Shown piece by piece: positions 6,867-8,262 of a stretch of 8,262 bases of DNA. A program made the translations under genes and the position numbers. The DNA lies in contig JBHBXR010000005.1 of NCBI GenBank assembly GCA_041795785.1, positions 1-8,262 of the forward strand, read 5' to 3'. The DNA comes from CAJPST01 sp041795785. GTDB taxonomy: Bacteria; Pseudomonadota; Gammaproteobacteria; Enterobacterales; Pasteurellaceae. Position 1 is the first letter of the stretch; every line of letters starts with the position of its first letter. The notes under the pieces are model-generated. The model saw nothing but the letters and a program-made list of their open reading frames with translations, searched no databases and was not told the origin of the DNA.

Positions 6867-7922
6867 TTATTCCATTTTATTTTTGGTTTTTAGCGTAAGC
6901 GAGCTGCCGCTGTCTTTTTCTTTACGCTGGTAATTTTCACGCAGGTTTAACGGATAATGACAAGCAAATTCATGCTGTTTAATACGGCGTAACGGCGGTT
7001 TAACTACGCATTTTTTCTGGGCGAACGGACAGCGGGGACCTAAACGGCAACCGATAGGCATTTGCTCCAATAACGGAATGGTGCCTTTTAGGGTATTAAG
7101 CCTGCTTTTCAGCGGTAGCGGCTGACTGAAATCCGGAATAGAGTGGAGCAGTGCGGCAGTGTAAGGATGGTGCGGCGCTTCCAAAATGCTCTCTTTAGGA
7201 CCGGATTCGGCGTTTTGTCCGCAGTATAATACGATAAAGCGATGACACCATTCGCTGATAGCGGAAATATCGTTACCTGTCCATAAGATCGTTGTGCCGT
7301 TATTTTGGTTCATACCCGATAATAAACGGAAAATCTGCTGTTGCGTGGTAGCTTCCAAGGAATAAGTCGGTTCATCGGCAATCAATAAACGGGGTTGATT
7401 ACCGACGGCGATGGCGATCATTATTTTTTGTGCTTCGCCTTCGGTGATTTCGTGCGGATAGCAGTCCATAATATCCTGATGATCTTTAATGCCGCCACGG
7501 TGCAACAATTCTACGGCTCGTCTTTTTTTCCAACCGAACCATTGCCACCAACGCCCTTTAAATGTCCAAGAGGGAATGTTTTGGGTAATTTGTTGACCTA
7601 TTTTCCTACTAGGATCCAAACAAGTCAGCGGTGCTTGGAAAATCATTGCAATTTCTTTTCCCACCAGTTTACGACGTTTGTTCGGGCTGAGTTTAAGCAG
7701 CTCGATATCATTAAAACGAAAACGATCGGCGCTGATAATCCAATTATCTTTGAACGCATTACAGATTACTTTAGCGATTAAACTTTTACCCGAGCCCGAC
7801 TCACCGACTAAGCCACAGATTTCACCTTCGTTCAGCGTCAAATTGACGTTATCCACCACCCTGACTTTACCCGTCGGGGTTTGGATGTCGATGCAAAGAT
7901 TACGAATATCCAATAACGCCAT
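6867..7922 (-). CDS. sapD: Sap ABC transporter ATP-binding protein SapD
   Basis: A 351-residue ATPase, about 20 residues longer than E. coli SapD because of a basic, serine-rich tail after about 330. It pairs with SapF on the cytoplasmic face of the SapBC permease; in E. coli SapD is also associated with Trk potassium uptake. Walker A is G40-L48 (GESGSGKSL, with Leu where Thr is usual, as in E. coli SapD). The Q-loop is Q96, the signature ITEGE (159-163), and Walker B a normal D183-E184. The D-loop reads S-L-E190, and the switch-histidine position appears to be N217 in GND. The tryptophan-rich insert GRWWQWFGWKKRR (123-135) is typical of SapD. The C-terminal oligopeptide-ABC region has a CX5CX6CX15C cysteine pattern; such a motif binds an iron-sulfur cluster in some Dpp-type ATPases. 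AGGAA (7932-7928) supports the start, 8 bases after sapC. Confidence 0.96.
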   Translation of the reverse strand: MALLDIRNLCIDIQTPTGKVRVVDNVNLTLNEGEICGLVGESGSGKSLIAKVICNAFKDNWIISADRFRFNDIELLKLSPNKRRKLVGKEIAMIFQAPLTCLDPSRKIGQQITQNIPSWTFKGRWWQWFGWKKRRAVELLHRGGIKDHQDIMDCYPHEITEGEAQKIMIAIAVGNQPRLLIADEPTYSLEATTQQQIFRLLSGMNQNNGTTILWTGNDISAISEWCHRFIVLYCGQNAESGPKESILEAPHHPYTAALLHSIPDFSQPLPLKSRLNTLKGTIPLLEQMPIGCRLGPRCPFAQKKCVVKPPLRRIKQHEFACHYPLNLRENYQRKEKDSGSSLTLKTKNKME

Positions 7923-7930
7923 AATCGTTC

Positions 7931-8262
7931 CTATTCATAATATTTTTCAATGGCTTTGCACAAACCGTTGCCGAGGACGATGGTAACGAGAATGCTGACC
8001 ACAATGGCAAGCCCGGGCAGAATGACCGCCCAAGGCGCTAAGTAGATTAATTCCAAGCTGTCGCGGATCATGGCGCCCCATTCGGGCATCGGGCGTTGCG
8101 CGCCTAAAGAAATAAAACTCAATGCGCTGATATCCAGCAAAGCAATGGTAAAAGCTTTACTGATTTCTCGAATGTAGTGTACGCTGATATTCGGCAGAAT
8201 CGCTTCTTTTAGTAACGTCCGGTTGGAAGCGCCGTCTAAGCGCATGGTTAGCACATACTCCT
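7931..8262 (-). CDS. sapC: Sap ABC transporter permease SapC, C-terminal part only
   Basis: The frame is open from the right edge of the window to a TAG at 7933-7931, showing 109 residues plus two bases of another codon. It begins E-Y-V-L-T-M-R-L-D-G-A-S, matching the cytoplasmic EAA-loop region of E. coli SapC (remembered as EYVIAVRLDGAS). The GTG at 8254 is therefore an internal valine and the real start is well outside the window. Two membrane segments are visible, one around the I-A-L-L-D-I-S-A-L-S-F stretch and one in the last 40 residues (W-A-V-I-L-P-G-L-A onward). Together with SapB it forms the membrane channel of the Sap transporter. The gene is followed 8 bases later by sapD, whose Shine-Dalgarno overlaps the sapC stop, so translation is probably coupled. 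Confidence 0.95.
   Translation of the reverse strand, partial: EYVLTMRLDGASNRTLLKEAILPNISVHYIREISKAFTIALLDISALSFISLGAQRPMPEWGAMIRDSLELIYLAPWAVILPGLAIVVSILVTIVLGNGLCKAIEKYYE

Noticed and set aside
8252..8254. GTG as a possible start codon for a 107-residue protein
   Set aside because: The frame stays open upstream to the window edge, and the preceding Glu-Tyr plus following residues match the internal EAA-loop region of SapC, so this is a valine codon in a truncated gene.
1..8262. CRISPR array, transposase, tRNA, integrase or phage genes
   Set aside because: No direct-repeat array, mobile-element protein, RNA gene or attachment-like repeat is visible; the window is standard chromosomal genes.

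Overview
The window comes from a gammaproteobacterium of the family Pasteurellaceae. Seven exact copies of the 9-mer AAGTGCGGT or its complement lie in about 8.3 kb. This is the core of the Haemophilus-type DNA uptake signal sequence (USS), and chance would give far fewer than one. The encoded proteins are close to their enterobacterial and Haemophilus counterparts. I cannot assign a species from this sequence.

Layout, left to right. (1) Positions 1-912, plus strand: the 3' part of a gene for a DUF4424-family protein of unknown function; the true start lies before the window. (2) Positions 934-979: a bidirectional terminator built from two inverted USS copies, shared with the converging parC. 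(3) Positions 978-5176, minus strand: parE then parC in transcription order, encoding the two subunits of DNA topoisomerase IV. A good sigma70-type promoter precedes parE. (4) Positions 5177-5391: a 215-bp divergent intergenic region holding the parE promoter and probably the promoter of the next gene. (5) Positions 5392-5994, plus strand: a 200-residue secreted protein that looks like a small outer-membrane beta-barrel. (6) Positions 6013-6045: a second USS-pair bidirectional terminator. (7) Positions 6046-8262, minus strand: the promoter-distal end of a sap operon in the order sapC (partial), sapD, sapF, tightly spaced.

How the genes work. ParE and ParC form the A2B2 type IIA topoisomerase that decatenates daughter chromosomes. 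SapC, SapD and SapF are an inner-membrane permease subunit and two ATPases of the Sap ABC transporter, linked in Haemophilus to antimicrobial-peptide resistance and nutrient uptake. The DUF4424 and barrel genes have no evident functional link to either block.

Most of the window is ordinary core genome, and I see no undescribed defence or mobile system. The observations most worth a second look are: isoleucine in ParC at the position of E. coli Ser80, the classic fluoroquinolone-resistance site (codon ATC, one base from AGC); non-consensus nucleotide-site residues in both Sap ATPases; and stop codons placed one base from USS terminator stems.
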